64,000 bases of DNA from Shimia sp040225985 (GCF_040225985.1 NZ_JBBPEU010000002.1:186001-250000), one strand, 5' to 3'. Shown: positions 39,919 through 48,645, numbered from the stretch's first letter. Notes: generated by a model from the letters alone, not told the origin. Numbers and translations: made by a program.

Positions 39919-40125
39919 ATGCCCAGCGGCACCGTAAAATGGTTCAACACCACCAAAGGCTACGGCTTTATCGCACCTGATGACGGCGGCAAGGACGTAT
40001 TTGTCCACATTTCGGCCGTCGAACGCTCTGGCATGACCGGCTTGGCCGACAACCAGAAAATCGAGTTTGAATTGTCCGAAGGACGGGACGGGCGCCAGAT
40101 GGCCACCGACCTCAAAGCCCTGTAA
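39919..40125 (+). CDS. Cold-shock protein, CspA family
   Basis: A 68-residue OB-fold RNA chaperone with RNP1 KGYGFIAP (about residues 13-20) and RNP2 DVFVHISAV (about 28-36) and conserved aromatic residues on the binding face. MPSGTVKWFNTTKG is the classic start. A strong ribosome site AGGAAGGAG precedes the ATG. Sequence similarity is to roseobacter CspA-like proteins; which stress induces it is not shown. Confidence 0.95.
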   Translation: MPSGTVKWFNTTKGYGFIAPDDGGKDVFVHISAVERSGMTGLADNQKIEFELSEGRDGRQMATDLKAL

Positions 40126-40132
40126 GGCAGGC

Positions 40133-40151
40133 GGGGCGCGGTTCGCGCCCC
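40133..40151 (+). terminator. Hairpin after the cold-shock gene
   Basis: GGGGCGCG (40133-40140) pairs with CGCGCCCC (40144-40151), three-base loop, 7 bases after the csp stop. It is followed by TTCCCC, so termination would be weak or Rho-assisted. Confidence 0.55.
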
Positions 40152-40159
40152 TTCCCCAC

Positions 40160-40444
40160 TCAGCTACACCCCTTGACACCTGCCGGACACGACGGCGCTG
40201 CTTTGCTATGGCCTGCGGGGTTGCTGTAGCTCGCATTTGGTGTGCCGCAGCAGATTACGCCGCCAAGCGTGATGGGCTGCAAACCTTGTGGGCAATAGTT
40301 TGCCGCAGCCGGATAGGCCTGGAAAACGACCCCCTCGGGCTGGTTAACGGGGCCGATCTTGGGGGCGTTACTGCTCCAGGTCTGGGCCATCGCCGGCGCC
40401 GCCGAGAGAGAGAGCACGGCGCAAAGTTTCAGAAATTTGGACAT
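40160..40444 (-). CDS. Small secreted cysteine-containing protein
   Basis: A 94-residue protein with a clear signal peptide (cleavage after AMA, residue 20), leaving a mature peptide of about 74 residues with five cysteines: NYCPQG, ICCG, SCPAG and GCS near the C terminus. The vicinal CC and the C-terminal Cys suggest disulfide bonds or metal binding. Asn, Pro and Ser are abundant. It is leftward, with an inverted repeat just upstream at 40461-40494. No family recognised. Confidence 0.7.
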   Translation of the reverse strand: MSKFLKLCAVLSLSAAPAMAQTWSSNAPKIGPVNQPEGVVFQAYPAAANYCPQGLQPITLGGVICCGTPNASYSNPAGHSKAAPSCPAGVKGCS

Positions 40445-40460
40445 TGGGAATCCTTCCCAT

Positions 40461-40494
40461 TTTCAGGACAAAAACCATTGGTAATGTCCTGAAA
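40461..40494 (-). promoter_or_regulatory. Inverted repeat upstream of the secreted Cys protein
   Basis: TTTCAGGAC (40461-40469) and its exact complement GTCCTGAAA (40486-40494) are separated by 16 bases, directly upstream of the start at 40444. Arm length and spacing fit a dimeric regulator site; no regulator is adjacent. Confidence 0.5.
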
Positions 40495-40561
40495 CTACGT
40501 GCTTTGTCCCGTAGCTGTCAATTTCCACACTGCGGACGCATTGTTTCCGGTTCGGAAACGA

Positions 40562-41464
40562 TCAGGCAATCATCTCCTGGAACTCGCGCCATTCGCGCGC
40601 ACTCATCCCGCTGGACGCGGCGGTGACCTCTTCGCCTTTCAGCATCAGGCGCAGCGCCTCGACCATTTGCGCCGACAGGGTGACGGCGCCCATCCGGTAA
40701 TCCTCGAACGCCTTGTAGGCCGCAGGCACCCAATCCGCCACGACCTGACAGATCGCATCGGCATAGACGCGGATTTCGTATTGGGCATGCGCATCGGCGC
40801 GCAGGCGCAGGAAGTGCAGCAGGTTGTGCAGATCCACCTTCCAGTACCATTGGGTATAGATATTCGCGGGCAGGTTCATGCGGGCCAGTTCACGCGCAAG
40901 GCCGATGCCGTCTTCGTCGATCATCGCCTGGTAATTCTCGTAACACCGCGCCGAATCCGCCTTGAGCAGTTCCAGCACCCGCGCTGTGTCGTCTGCGCTC
41001 AGCAGCTCACCCCGTCCCTGGTTGTTCACGACCGACTGCGCGTTGATGTGTTCGGGCGCAGGGATATAGAATTCGCGATCAAGGATCGAGTAGCGGGCGG
41101 AATATTCATTCACGTTGGCGGTACGGTGGCGGATCCACTGGCGCGCCACGAAGACCGGCAGTTTCACGTGCAGCTTGATTTCGCACATCTCGAACGGGGT
41201 CGAATGCCAATGGCGCATCAGGTAACGGATCAGGCCTTCGTCATTCTGGACTGATTTCGTGCCCTTGCCATACGACACCCGCGCCGCCTGACAGATCGCG
41301 GCATCGTCACCCATATAGTCGATTACGCGCACAAAGCCGTGGTCCAGCACCGGGATCGCCTTGTAGAGATGTTTCTCCATCCCTTCACTGACCACGCGCA
41401 GGGTCTGGTTGGGCGCGGCGCGGAGTTCGTCGATTTCGGCCTGTTGTTCCGGTGTCAGCGACAT
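40562..41464 (-). CDS. thyX: FAD-dependent thymidylate synthase
   Basis: Makes dTMP from dUMP with methylene-tetrahydrofolate and FAD/NADPH. The ThyX motif RHRX7S is present as RHRTANVNEYS (about residue 98), followed by ARYS and FYIPAP. The C-terminal NLLHFLRLR segment is the conserved FAD/dUMP area. At 300 residues it matches alphaproteobacterial ThyX. ATG 41464 is preceded by GAAGGAATCG. No thyA copy lies in the window. A small GTTTCC/GGAAAC hairpin (40543-40559) may end its message. Confidence 0.95.
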   Translation of the reverse strand: MSLTPEQQAEIDELRAAPNQTLRVVSEGMEKHLYKAIPVLDHGFVRVIDYMGDDAAICQAARVSYGKGTKSVQNDEGLIRYLMRHWHSTPFEMCEIKLHVKLPVFVARQWIRHRTANVNEYSARYSILDREFYIPAPEHINAQSVVNNQGRGELLSADDTARVLELLKADSARCYENYQAMIDEDGIGLARELARMNLPANIYTQWYWKVDLHNLLHFLRLRADAHAQYEIRVYADAICQVVADWVPAAYKAFEDYRMGAVTLSAQMVEALRLMLKGEEVTAASSGMSAREWREFQEMIA

Positions 41465-41675
41465 AGAGGCGATTCCTTCGGATTTCTTCTGACTTTTGCC
41501 GCACTATATCTTGTGATCCGTCTGCAATGGAACACATGAATTTGGCGTTCTTGTCGCAACACCTGCGTGCCTGATCCGGCACACGCCCACGGAACGCGTT
41601 GACTTTTGGGCGGGGCTGGTCGATTCTGTGTCAAATGACCCGGAGAACCGGGCACAGCAGTATTGAGGCATTAGT

Positions 41676-42578
41676 ATGATCCGCGCTTTCCTGTGCATGG
41701 CCGCAATGGCCAGCCTGACCGCTTGTGGCGGCAGCAATCCGTTTGCCGAAACCCCGGAAGACGATGGCACGGGCACAGTCCCCGAGGCCATCGCGGGCAA
41801 CCTCAAATCCCTGAGCTATGACGCCTCGGCGCAGACGGTGACCGCGCAAATCTGGGCGCTGGACTCTACCCCGGTAGAAGTCGTCTATCAGCGCAACGCC
41901 GCCAAGGATATCGGCGATTACGAAGCCTATAGCGTGCAGGAAGACAGCCTTGACCGGTTCTTTGTTGCCGTCGTCGGCGAAAGCCAGGACGGTTCCGTTC
42001 AGGCCGGACTTGCCGGGGATGGCGGACAGTTCAACCGCGTGCTGCAAGGTGCCTTCTATCAGCGTAATGGCAATTTCGATGCCCCGCCCATCGGCACCGG
42101 CCCCGCAGCCGGTCAGGTGTCCTATGCCGGGGATTACGCGGGCATCCTGAACGGCGGCACGACACCGGCAGGCGCACCTGCGGTGGATGACTCGATCCTG
42201 CCCGGCGAACCCCTGCTGGTCAGCGGGCAAATCCTGATCAATGCCAACTTTGCCGACATGGCGGTGAATGGCGGCATTTACAACCGACAGATCGTGCTGA
42301 ACACGCCCTTTGCCCTGCAAGACCTGTCGCTGATCGTGACCGATATCGAGGCCGATGGCAGCTTTGTCGGCGACGTCGAAACCCACGGCGAAGTGGAACA
42401 GGATCGCGGCGATTATGGCGGCGTCTTCGGCGGGACGGATTCGGCCGCGGTCGCGGGCGCGCTCTTTGCGGAAAACCACGAGGAAAACCTCGACAACGAA
42501 CAGGAATACGGCTTCTTCGTGCTGACGCAATGTGGCCTCGCAGGTGACGCCGCGCTTTGCGACAATGCTGCGCCGTAA
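41676..42578 (+). CDS. Slam-associated surface lipoprotein, TbpB-like barrel
   Basis: A 300-residue lipoprotein with lipobox LTAC (Cys17). After a short linker, the C-terminal part (about 150-300) shows SYAGDYAG and repeated Gly-rich beta strands ending in GVFGG and FVLTQCG, the small beta-barrel signature seen in transferrin-binding-protein-like Slam cargo. The 3' end overlaps the Slam gene (14 bases), which is typical cargo-translocator arrangement. A TTGACT (41599) element is a possible -35. The ligand could be a metal chelate or host factor but is not predictable. Confidence 0.8.
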   Translation: MIRAFLCMAAMASLTACGGSNPFAETPEDDGTGTVPEAIAGNLKSLSYDASAQTVTAQIWALDSTPVEVVYQRNAAKDIGDYEAYSVQEDSLDRFFVAVVGESQDGSVQAGLAGDGGQFNRVLQGAFYQRNGNFDAPPIGTGPAAGQVSYAGDYAGILNGGTTPAGAPAVDDSILPGEPLLVSGQILINANFADMAVNGGIYNRQIVLNTPFALQDLSLIVTDIEADGSFVGDVETHGEVEQDRGDYGGVFGGTDSAAVAGALFAENHEENLDNEQEYGFFVLTQCGLAGDAALCDNAAP

Positions 42579-43950
42579 GTTTCTTGGCTGTGCACTCGGG
42601 CTGTGTGCCGGTGTCGCATCGGCGCAGCCCCAGACCGAGACGCGGCTGACCGGGCTGACACAGGCACAGGCGCATCAGGCGCTGTCCTATGCGCTGACCC
42701 ACAACAAAGCCAACGCCGCCTACCAACTGGCCATGGGGCTGTTGCAACATGATCCAACCGATCCGGCGGCGCATTACGGGCTGGCCATGGTGTTTGCCGG
42801 CATGGGCGACCCCGAGGCGGCCCGCAAGGCCTCGCGCGCGGCCTTCCGCTATGCCCGCAGTGATCTGCAAAGCTATTCCGCCGCCAATCTGAGCGCCAGC
42901 CTGGCCATGCGCGATGAGCGCTATACGCAAGCGCAATACTGGCTGCGCCGCGCCTATACCAACGCCGCGACACAGGACCAGCAAGAAGCAATGGCAAAGG
43001 CGTTCAAGCAGGTACGGGCGCGCAACCCTCTGAAATTCAACCTGTCCGGGTCAATCAGCCCGTCATCTAACGTCAATAACGGTTCCTTGTCGCGCTTCAT
43101 GATCATCGACGGCGTACCGGTGGTGGGGGTGAATGTCGGCGACGCGCTGGCGCTTTCGGGGATCGAGGCGATGCTGAACGCCGCGATCAGCTATCGCCTG
43201 TCCCAGACTGAAGCCAGCGAAACCCGCGCAGTGGCGCGCCTGTTCACCCGGCAGGTCACCCTGTCGAGCGAAGCCAAGAGCATCGCGCCCACGGCGAAAG
43301 GGTCGGATTACGCGTTTACCGTGCTTGAAGGGGGGGTGCGCCATGCCTTTCGCTTGAAACCCAAGGGGCCTGTCTGGTCGCTGGGCGGGATCGCGGGGCG
43401 CACGTGGTACGGGGGCGATCCGCTTTACGACCAGATGCGGCTGGAAGGCGGCTGGGGCTGGAGCCCGCAGCCAGGCAACCGCCTGTCCTTCAAGGCTGTG
43501 AACGAATGGCGCCGCCCCGATAATGGCAGTGGGCAGGATATCTTTACCAGCATCGGCGCCAGCTATGCGCACACGCTGGCCAGCGGCAATCGGATCTCGA
43601 CCGCGTTTACCCTGAACCAGACCGATGATGCCAACCCGGTGTTTTCCTCACGCGGGGCGATTGCGCAGATCGGCTATAGCTTCAAGGATGCCTTCGGGCC
43701 GGTCCGTCTGAGCACCTCGCTCAAGATGGGGGTCAGTGACTATCCCGATTACCGTGTCGGCTTTATCAGCGTGCCCGGCGGGCGCAAGGATACCTCGGTG
43801 GCCGGTGAGGTCGAACTGATGTTCCACAAGATGCATTACGCGGGCTTCGCGCCGACCATGACCTTCCGCGCGCTGCGCACCGAGTCGAATGTCAGCCGCT
43901 TTGATACGGAACAGCTGTCCCTGACTTTCGGCATCCGTTCGGCTTTTTGA
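42565..43950 (+). CDS. Surface lipoprotein assembly modifier (Slam), type XI secretion
   Basis: A 461-residue outer-membrane protein that moves lipoproteins to the cell surface. From ATG 42565 it has a signal peptide (cleavage after ASA near residue 20), then TPR helices (about 27-150; ALSYALTHNKANAAYQLAMG, DPAAHYGLAMVFAGMGD) and a C-terminal DUF560 14-strand beta barrel beginning near RNPLKFNLSGSISPSSNVNNGS and closing with FGIRSAF. The final Phe suits BAM-dependent insertion. The GTG at 42532 would add non-family residues. Its cargo is the overlapping lipoprotein. Confidence 0.9.
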   Translation: MLRRKFLGCALGLCAGVASAQPQTETRLTGLTQAQAHQALSYALTHNKANAAYQLAMGLLQHDPTDPAAHYGLAMVFAGMGDPEAARKASRAAFRYARSDLQSYSAANLSASLAMRDERYTQAQYWLRRAYTNAATQDQQEAMAKAFKQVRARNPLKFNLSGSISPSSNVNNGSLSRFMIIDGVPVVGVNVGDALALSGIEAMLNAAISYRLSQTEASETRAVARLFTRQVTLSSEAKSIAPTAKGSDYAFTVLEGGVRHAFRLKPKGPVWSLGGIAGRTWYGGDPLYDQMRLEGGWGWSPQPGNRLSFKAVNEWRRPDNGSGQDIFTSIGASYAHTLASGNRISTAFTLNQTDDANPVFSSRGAIAQIGYSFKDAFGPVRLSTSLKMGVSDYPDYRVGFISVPGGRKDTSVAGEVELMFHKMHYAGFAPTMTFRALRTESNVSRFDTEQLSLTFGIRSAF

Positions 43951-44021
43951 GGCGCGCGGCGCTCGACAATTCCGGCCAGCCCTCTAATCTGTCAGCAAAT
44001 CGCGTGTCGAAGGGAAAAACG

Positions 44022-44450
44022 ATGCATCTGAAATATCTGCACACCATGGTGCGTGTGGCCGATCTTGAAAAATCCATGGCGTTTTATGAACTGCTGGGCC
44101 TCAAGGAAACACGCCGCTGGGACAATGAACAGGGTCGGTTCTCGCTGATCTTCATGGCGCCCGAAGGACAGGAAGAATGCCCGGTCGAGTTGACCTATAA
44201 CTGGGACGGGGACGAAGGGTTGCCCAGCGATTCCCGCCATTTCGGGCATCTCGCCTACGAGGTCGGCAATATCTACGAGGTCTGCCAGCACCTGATGGAC
44301 AACGGGGTCACGATCAACCGCCCGCCCCGCGACGGGCGCATGGCTTTTGTGCGGTCGCCCGACAATATCTCGATCGAGCTTTTGCAACAGGGCGAGGCGC
44401 TGGCCCCGGCCGAACCTTGGGCCAGCATGGAAAACACCGGGCACTGGTGA
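44022..44450 (+). CDS. gloA: Glyoxalase I family protein
   Basis: A 142-residue VOC protein very close to lactoylglutathione lyase: MVRVADLEKSMAFYELLGLKETRR, ELTYNWD, HLAYEV and SPDNISIELLQQG follow in the GloA order, with metal ligands His/Glu expected in ELTYNWD (Glu), HLAYEV (His) and IELLQQ (Glu). It turns the hemithioacetal of methylglyoxal and glutathione into lactoylglutathione. GAAGGG precedes the ATG. The next gene overlaps its stop by one base. Confidence 0.88.
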   Translation: MHLKYLHTMVRVADLEKSMAFYELLGLKETRRWDNEQGRFSLIFMAPEGQEECPVELTYNWDGDEGLPSDSRHFGHLAYEVGNIYEVCQHLMDNGVTINRPPRDGRMAFVRSPDNISIELLQQGEALAPAEPWASMENTGHW

Positions 44451-45169
44451 TGTGGCGCGCGGCCGTTGCGGCCATGATCGCGACAGCCGCCGTGACAGAA
44501 GCCGAAGCCGCCTGCCGGCAGGCACTGGCCCTTGGGCTGGATGTGTCGGGGTCGGTTGATGCGGGCGAATACCGGCTGCAGCTTGACGGGCTGGCCAATG
44601 CTCTGGAGTCGCCCGAGGTGCGCGAGATCCTTCTCGGGGCGCCGGACTGGCCCGTGCGCATTGCTGTTTATGAATGGAGCGGCCCACGCAATTTCAATCG
44701 CCGGCTTTTGGTCGACTGGCAGGACATCCACACCGAAACCGACCTTTCCCACGTGACGACGCGGCTGCGCGATACCCAAAGGCGCCCGGCTGATCCCTCG
44801 ACCGCACTTGGGGCAGCGATGGCTTTTGGCCTGTCCCTGCTGGAGCAGCAAAGTGAGTGCCCGAAACGCACGCTGGATATTTCGGGTGATGGCAAGTCGA
44901 ACACCGGACCGCGTCCCAGGGACATTCCCCTGCCCGACTGGATCACCATCAACGGGCTTGTGGTGGTCCCCAGAGACCAGGGCCAGACCCCCGACGCGGC
45001 GGAACTGACCGCCTATTACACTGCCAACGTGCTGCATGGGGTGGACGCCTTTGTCGAGGCCGCTGACGGGTTCAAGGATTATGAGCGTGCGATGCGGCGC
45101 AAGCTGTTGCGGGAACTGCAGGGTCTGAACCTGTCACAGTTTTTCAGAAACGGGCACCCACACTTGTGA
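44450..45169 (+). CDS. DUF1194 secreted vWA-type protein
   Basis: A 239-residue exported protein with signal peptide (cleavage after AEA near residue 20). The mature start ALALGLDVSGSVDAGEYRLQL holds the MIDAS motif DVSGSVD, followed by the Thr of PSTALGAAM and the Asp of ISGDGKSN, so the von Willebrand A metal site is complete. DUF1194 proteins are common in roseobacters, often secreted, of unknown function. It is co-translated with gloA but unlikely to share its role. Confidence 0.88.
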   Translation: MWRAAVAAMIATAAVTEAEAACRQALALGLDVSGSVDAGEYRLQLDGLANALESPEVREILLGAPDWPVRIAVYEWSGPRNFNRRLLVDWQDIHTETDLSHVTTRLRDTQRRPADPSTALGAAMAFGLSLLEQQSECPKRTLDISGDGKSNTGPRPRDIPLPDWITINGLVVVPRDQGQTPDAAELTAYYTANVLHGVDAFVEAADGFKDYERAMRRKLLRELQGLNLSQFFRNGHPHL

Positions 45170-45208
45170 ACCTGAACCGGGCGCCGTGACCCGGGTGCCC
45201 GCCGCGCC

Positions 45209-45706
45209 CTAATAGATGTAGCGGATCTGATCCGTCCAATACCGTTCGACCCGTTTCAGGGCAAAGGTGATCGTGTCGATGCCTTCACAGCTCAGCACGC
45301 CCTTGCTCTGCAACCCTTCGGCGTGGCGTTCGAACAAGGCGTTCACGATATCGCGAATCTCGCGCCCGCGCTGTGTCAGGCGCACCCGCACCGACCGGCG
45401 GTCAATCTCGCACCGCTGGTGGTGCATATAGCCCATTTCGACCAGCTTTTTCAGATTGTAGCTGACATTGCTGCCTTGATAGTAACCGCGCGATTTCAAC
45501 TCGCCCGCCGTTACCTCGTTATCGCCGATATTGAACAAGAGCAGCGCCTGCACCGCGTTGATGTCCAGAATACCGACCCGTTCGAATTCGTCCTTGATGA
45601 CGTCCAGCAAAAGACGATGCAAGCGTTCGACCAACGCCAGCGAATCCAGATACCCGGTCATGAACCCCTTGTCCGAGGTCGCCCCAACTGGCGCGTGCAT
45701 ACTCAT
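45209..45706 (-). CDS. ldtR: MarR-family regulator, LdtR-like
   Basis: A winged-helix regulator of 165 residues from ATG 45706 (GGAG ribosome site; GTG 45721 would add five residues). LVERLHRLLLDVIKDEF and SYNLKKLVEMGYMHH include the recognition helix, and CEIDRRSVRVRLTQRG is the wing. The sequence matches LdtR, a MarR protein of Rhizobiales and Rhodobacterales linked to L,D-transpeptidase and osmotic control in Liberibacter and Sinorhizobium. Whether it has that role here is not shown, since no ldtP gene is nearby. Confidence 0.88.
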   Translation of the reverse strand: MSMHAPVGATSDKGFMTGYLDSLALVERLHRLLLDVIKDEFERVGILDINAVQALLLFNIGDNEVTAGELKSRGYYQGSNVSYNLKKLVEMGYMHHQRCEIDRRSVRVRLTQRGREIRDIVNALFERHAEGLQSKGVLSCEGIDTITFALKRVERYWTDQIRYIY

Positions 45707-45799
45707 ATTCGTCTCCGACACTCTTTGCTTTGATCGGAAACTGACGGGAAAAACCCAAGAATCGGTTAAGTGGGTCGCAGGTGTCTAAAATGCGAGTAA

Positions 45800-46060
45800 T
45801 TACGCGCGGTTGAAGGTCAGCGAAATGTCATGCACCAATGCGCGGAATTTCTCGGGGGTTTCCACCTGTCCGGTCACCCATTGGTAAAGATCCTGATCGT
45901 TTTCATAAAGCAGCGCGTCATAGAGATCGAGCGTCGCCTCGTCCATCTGTTCCAGATTGTCCTGACAAAACTGTTGCAGGATCAGGTCCATTTCGCGAAT
46001 GCCGCGATATTTCGACCGCATCCAGATACGCTTGAGACGGTTTTCGCGGGTTTCACTCAT
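45800..46060 (-). CDS. sdhE: FAD assembly factor SdhE
   Basis: An 86-residue helical protein that helps attach FAD covalently to succinate dehydrogenase. The RGxxEMD motif is clear as KYRGIREMD (about 18-26). The five-helix fold is indicated by LILQQFCQDNL, LYDALLYENDQDLYQW and the GQVETPEKFRALV end. The start ATG 46060 lies inside the end of the XRE gene, so the pair overlaps by 8 bases. No sdh structural genes are in the window. Confidence 0.88.
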   Translation of the reverse strand: MSETRENRLKRIWMRSKYRGIREMDLILQQFCQDNLEQMDEATLDLYDALLYENDQDLYQWVTGQVETPEKFRALVHDISLTFNRA

Positions 46061-46478
46061 GCGGGGTGCCTTCATTCACTTTCTGGCGCAGACGTTTTTC
46101 CAGCCGTGCCAGATGGTCCAGGTTGCTTTTCATCTGGATGCGGATACCGCGGATTTCCCGCAGAAGTCCAGACAGGTCGGCGTCGTCTTCGGTGGTCTGA
46201 TCGGGATCTGTGTTCAGCCCTTCGCCCTCGCCCATGAGCAGCCACACCACCGACACGTTCAAAAGGCCGGCCATCATCTGCAGCTTGTTGGCACGGGGTT
46301 CGCTGAAATCATCTTCCCAGCTGCGCACGGTGGACAGTTTCACCCCAAGACGTTTGGCAAACTGGCGCTTGGTCATGCCTGCCTTCTGGCGCGCGGCGGC
46401 CAGCCGGTCGCCAAAGGTGGCGACATCTTCGCCGTACCAATTCTCTTGCGTGTCTTCGGCGTCGAAATCCTGGGCCAT
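46053..46478 (-). CDS. XRE-family helix-turn-helix regulator
   Basis: A 141-residue regulator. The Cro/C1-type HTH spans about residues 22-78 with RLAAARQKAGMTKRQFAKRLGVKLSTVRSWED. A leucine-rich C-terminal helix (about 105-137, DLSGLLREIRGIRIQ and LARLEKRLRQKV) suggests a coiled-coil dimerisation part. It overlaps sdhE downstream. Its target genes cannot be inferred, though self-control with the linked sdhE is plausible. Confidence 0.82.
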   Translation of the reverse strand: MAQDFDAEDTQENWYGEDVATFGDRLAAARQKAGMTKRQFAKRLGVKLSTVRSWEDDFSEPRANKLQMMAGLLNVSVVWLLMGEGEGLNTDPDQTTEDDADLSGLLREIRGIRIQMKSNLDHLARLEKRLRQKVNEGTPHE

Positions 46479-46563
46479 GCGGTGTCCTTTCCTGCCTTCG
46501 CGCTTGAATGGGCGTTGCGGGCAACCTAAGACATGACGGCATTAAATTCAAACGAGGCCCGCC

Positions 46564-47766
46564 ATGACTTTCCTGTCCGCGACACTTTCCCGCGTCAAAC
46601 CTTCGCCCACCATCGCCGTGACCACCAAAGCGGCCGAGCTGAAGGCGGCAGGGCGCGACGTGATCGGCCTCGGCGCGGGCGAACCCGATTTCGACACGCC
46701 CCAGAACATCAAGGACGCGGCCGTCGCCGCCATCACGGCGGGCAAGACCAAATACACTCCTGTAGACGGTATCCCAGAGCTGAAACAGGCGATTTGCGCC
46801 AAACTGAAACGTGACAACGGTCTGGACTATGCGCCGAACCAGATCAGCGTCGGCACCGGCGGCAAGCAGATCCTGTATAACGCCCTGATGGCCACCCTGA
46901 ACCCCGGCGACGAGGTGGTGATCCCTGCCCCTTATTGGGTCAGCTACCCCGATATGGTGCTTTTGGCCGGGGGGGAACCGGTGATCGCGCCCGCCACGCT
47001 TGAGAACAATTTCAAATTGACGCCCGACCAGCTTGAGGCGGCGATTACGGCGAAAACCAAGTGGCTGATCTTCAACTCTCCGTCGAACCCGACCGGCGCA
47101 GGCTATAGCCGGGACGAGTTGAAGGCGCTGACCGATGTTCTGATGCGGCATCCCCATGTCTGGGTCATGACCGACGACATGTATGAACACCTGGCCTATG
47201 ACGATTTCACCTTCTGCACCCCGGCCGAGGTTGAACCCGCCCTTTACGAACGCACCCTGACCTGCAACGGCGTCAGCAAGGCCTATGCCATGACCGGCTG
47301 GCGTATTGGATATGCGGCGGGACCGGTTGAACTGATTGCCGCCATGCGCAAGATTCAGTCACAATCGACCTCGAACCCCTGCTCGGTGTCGCAATGGGCG
47401 GCGGTCGAGGCGCTGAACGGACCGCAGGACTACCTGCCCGAGAACAACGTGATCTTCCAGCGCCGCCGCGACCTTGTCGTGTCGATGCTGTCCGCGATCG
47501 ACGGCATCACCTGCCCGGTGCCGGAAGGGGCGTTCTACGTCTATCCCTCCATCGCGGGCCTGATCGGCAAGACCACCCCGGCGGGCACCGTGATCGACAG
47601 TGACGAGGCCTTTGCCACCGCCCTTCTGGAAGAAGCGGACGTCGCGGTGGTGTTCGGCGCGGCATTCGGGCTTTCGCCAAACTTCCGCGTCAGCTACGCT
47701 ACCTCGGACGAGGCGCTGAAAACGGCCTGTGGCCGGATTCAGGATTTCTGCGCTGCGCTGACGTAA
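46564..47766 (+). CDS. aatA: Aspartate aminotransferase, class I/II
   Basis: A 400-residue PLP enzyme of aminotransferase fold I. The PLP Lys is in SKAYAMTGWRIGYAAG (about residue 239), with NSPSNPTGA binding the phosphate area and DDMYEHL supplying the Asp/Tyr. It resembles the AatA/PatA type that makes aspartate from glutamate and oxaloacetate and in some bacteria also acts on prephenate. It is preceded by a GAGG site. The next small gene follows by only 9 bases. Confidence 0.9.
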   Translation: MTFLSATLSRVKPSPTIAVTTKAAELKAAGRDVIGLGAGEPDFDTPQNIKDAAVAAITAGKTKYTPVDGIPELKQAICAKLKRDNGLDYAPNQISVGTGGKQILYNALMATLNPGDEVVIPAPYWVSYPDMVLLAGGEPVIAPATLENNFKLTPDQLEAAITAKTKWLIFNSPSNPTGAGYSRDELKALTDVLMRHPHVWVMTDDMYEHLAYDDFTFCTPAEVEPALYERTLTCNGVSKAYAMTGWRIGYAAGPVELIAAMRKIQSQSTSNPCSVSQWAAVEALNGPQDYLPENNVIFQRRRDLVVSMLSAIDGITCPVPEGAFYVYPSIAGLIGKTTPAGTVIDSDEAFATALLEEADVAVVFGAAFGLSPNFRVSYATSDEALKTACGRIQDFCAALT

Positions 47767-47775
47767 GGGGACTGC

Positions 47776-48195
47776 ATGTCGACCGATCTGCCCGAGTATT
47801 ATTTCCGTGTCCGCGAAAACGGGGCGCTGGTCTATCGCGTGGATACAGAAAACCGCCAGCGCCGCATCGACATGGACCAGATCGCCGTTGTGAACATTCG
47901 CAACGGCGAGATCAAACCCCATGGCGACCGCATCCTGTCGGACAAGGATCTGGACGTGATCCGCGAGTGGATGACGGAACGGCAGGAATTGCTGGCCTAT
48001 CGCGATATTGACGACATCCTGCGCGCGGTCGACCACATGAATCTGACCGCGCAATGGGCGCAATCCCGCGCGACCGAGGAACAGCTTGAAGAGGTCACCG
48101 ACGCGCTGCTGCTGGCCATGCATGACCTGCGTTCGGTTCTGGTGCGCAAAAAGGCGGACCGCCTGATGAAAGACAGCAAGATCAAGGCGGGCTGA
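47776..48195 (+). CDS. Conserved hypothetical protein, 139 residues
   Basis: A soluble, charged protein with no signal peptide, metal site or cysteine. N-terminal beta strands (LPEYYFRVRENGALVYRVD, RRIDMDQIAVVNIRNGEIKP) are followed by two long helices with heptad character (about 85-135, EEQLEEVTDALLLAMHDLRSVLVRKKADRLMKD). A GGGG ribosome site precedes the ATG. It appears co-transcribed with the aminotransferase. The family has no function known to me. Confidence 0.75.
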   Translation: MSTDLPEYYFRVRENGALVYRVDTENRQRRIDMDQIAVVNIRNGEIKPHGDRILSDKDLDVIREWMTERQELLAYRDIDDILRAVDHMNLTAQWAQSRATEEQLEEVTDALLLAMHDLRSVLVRKKADRLMKDSKIKAG

Positions 48196-48218
48196 CCCCC
48201 GCCCTGACCTGTTGGGTC

Positions 48219-48578
48219 TCAGACCATCGGCGTCATCAGTTCGACTTCTTCACCATTCCGCACGGCAGTATAGAAACAGCTGCGCCGGTTGGTGTGACAG
48301 GCCGGACCGGTCTGGTTCACGGTCACGAGAATGCAGTCGCGGTCACAATCCACGCGGAAATCCACCAGCGCCTGCACATGCCCCGAGCTTTCCCCCTTGA
48401 CCCAGAACGACTGGCGCGAGCGCGACCAGTAGGTTACCTTGCCGGTGTCCAGCGTGCGTTGCACGGCCTCGGCGTTCATCCAGGCCATCATCAGGATCTC
48501 GCCGGTTTCGGCATCCTGCGCAATGGCCGGGATCAGGCCCGCATCGTTATAGGTGAGGGTCGCCGGGTCAAATGACAT
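48219..48578 (-). CDS. hisI: Phosphoribosyl-AMP cyclohydrolase
   Basis: Opens the ring of phosphoribosyl-AMP in histidine synthesis. The 119-residue HisI-only form (no HisE fused) starts at ATG 48578 after AAAGGAATT. Diagnostic: MAWMNAEAV, YWSRSRQSFWVKGE, the metal-binding DCDRDC (Asp/Cys) and QTGPACHTNRRSCFY (Cys/His). It is alone here, not in a his operon, as common in Rhodobacterales. Divergent from the IscU-like gene; the gap holds both promoters. Confidence 0.95.
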   Translation of the reverse strand: MSFDPATLTYNDAGLIPAIAQDAETGEILMMAWMNAEAVQRTLDTGKVTYWSRSRQSFWVKGESSGHVQALVDFRVDCDRDCILVTVNQTGPACHTNRRSCFYTAVRNGEEVELMTPMV

Positions 48579-48645
48579 GTCAGAATTCCTTTGCATCTTG
48601 GGCTGTGCCCTCTATCTAGGAAAGACGTGGCAAAGGAAATATCGG

